Source: Pseudobdellovibrionaceae bacterium (GTDB taxonomy: Bacteria > Bdellovibrionota > Bdellovibrionia > Bdellovibrionales > JAGQZY01). Taken from it: a DNA stretch of 64,000 nucleotides. The translations under genes and the position numbers were made by a program. Where the stretch lies: assembly GCA_020635085.1 (NCBI GenBank), contig JACKAL010000003.1:181001-245000 (forward strand). Reading direction: 5' to 3'. Positions 61,841-64,000 of the stretch are shown piece by piece. Within the stretch, counting starts at the first letter, position 1, and each line of letters opens with the position of its first letter. Under the pieces are notes generated by a model, which was given only the letters and a program-made list of their open reading frames with translations, searched no databases and was not told the DNA's origin.

Positions 61841-64000
<2,160 letters not shown>

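Overview
The window looks like a chromosomal segment of a Gram-negative, AT-leaning bacterium, most likely from the Bdellovibrionota (the former deltaproteobacterial Bdellovibrio group) or a close relative. The evidence is a full set of outer-membrane and lipoprotein genes, type IV pilus assembly genes, the gene order lepA-lepB-lepB-pyrB-carA-carB, many lineage-specific secreted proteins, and a 16S rRNA of proteobacterial type. The taxonomic placement is inference; a database search with the 16S gene (59949-61458) would settle it.

Layout. 1-3.0 kb: two outer-membrane beta-barrel proteins with a lipoprotein between them. 3.1-8.8 kb: an AddB-like nuclease and an AddA-like helicase-nuclease for double-strand break repair. 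8.8-13.4 kb (minus strand): a very large secreted protein of unknown function, a lipoprotein and a monoacylglycerol-lipase-like hydrolase. 13.7-17.7 kb: a membrane sensor, a protein with receiver-like and GGDEF-like domains that both look degenerate, and alanine racemase. 17.7-20.7 kb: a three-gene Mla-type lipid transporter (permease, ATPase, MCE protein). 20.8-28.4 kb: purH, a GYF_2/TPR membrane protein with a secreted partner, a YhaM-like exoribonuclease, a serine acetyltransferase and a divergent pair of paralogous lipoproteins. 28.6-40.8 kb: metK, lepA, two signal peptidases, pyrB, carA, an unknown gene, carB and an ABC exporter. 40.9-47.4 kb: prepilin peptidase and pilM-N-O-P-Q plus a lipoprotein. 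47.5-52.6 kb: rarA, a cupin, tRNA-Ala and several small genes. 52.8-59.1 kb: a divergent lipid-type cluster (acyl-CoA ligase and ketoacyl synthase III on the minus strand; FabG-type reductase, two alpha/beta hydrolases and an outer-membrane protein on the plus strand). 59.7 kb to the end: an rRNA operon (16S, tRNA-Ile, 23S cut by the window end).

The most unusual signal is a dispersed, roughly 165 bp imperfect palindrome present twice in the same orientation (24735-24900 and 33103-33267). The two arms of each copy match each other at places where the copies differ, which is what compensatory change looks like. It is either a MITE-like mobile element or a conserved structured RNA. Other notable points are a PilQ that appears to be a lipoprotein beside a PilP with no cysteine, an unknown gene translationally coupled between carA and carB, a ketoacyl synthase III lacking the usual His and Asn within an Ole-like combination of enzyme classes, interlocked inverted repeats in that cluster's divergent promoter region, and two divergently transcribed lipoproteins with a shared four-cysteine domain.
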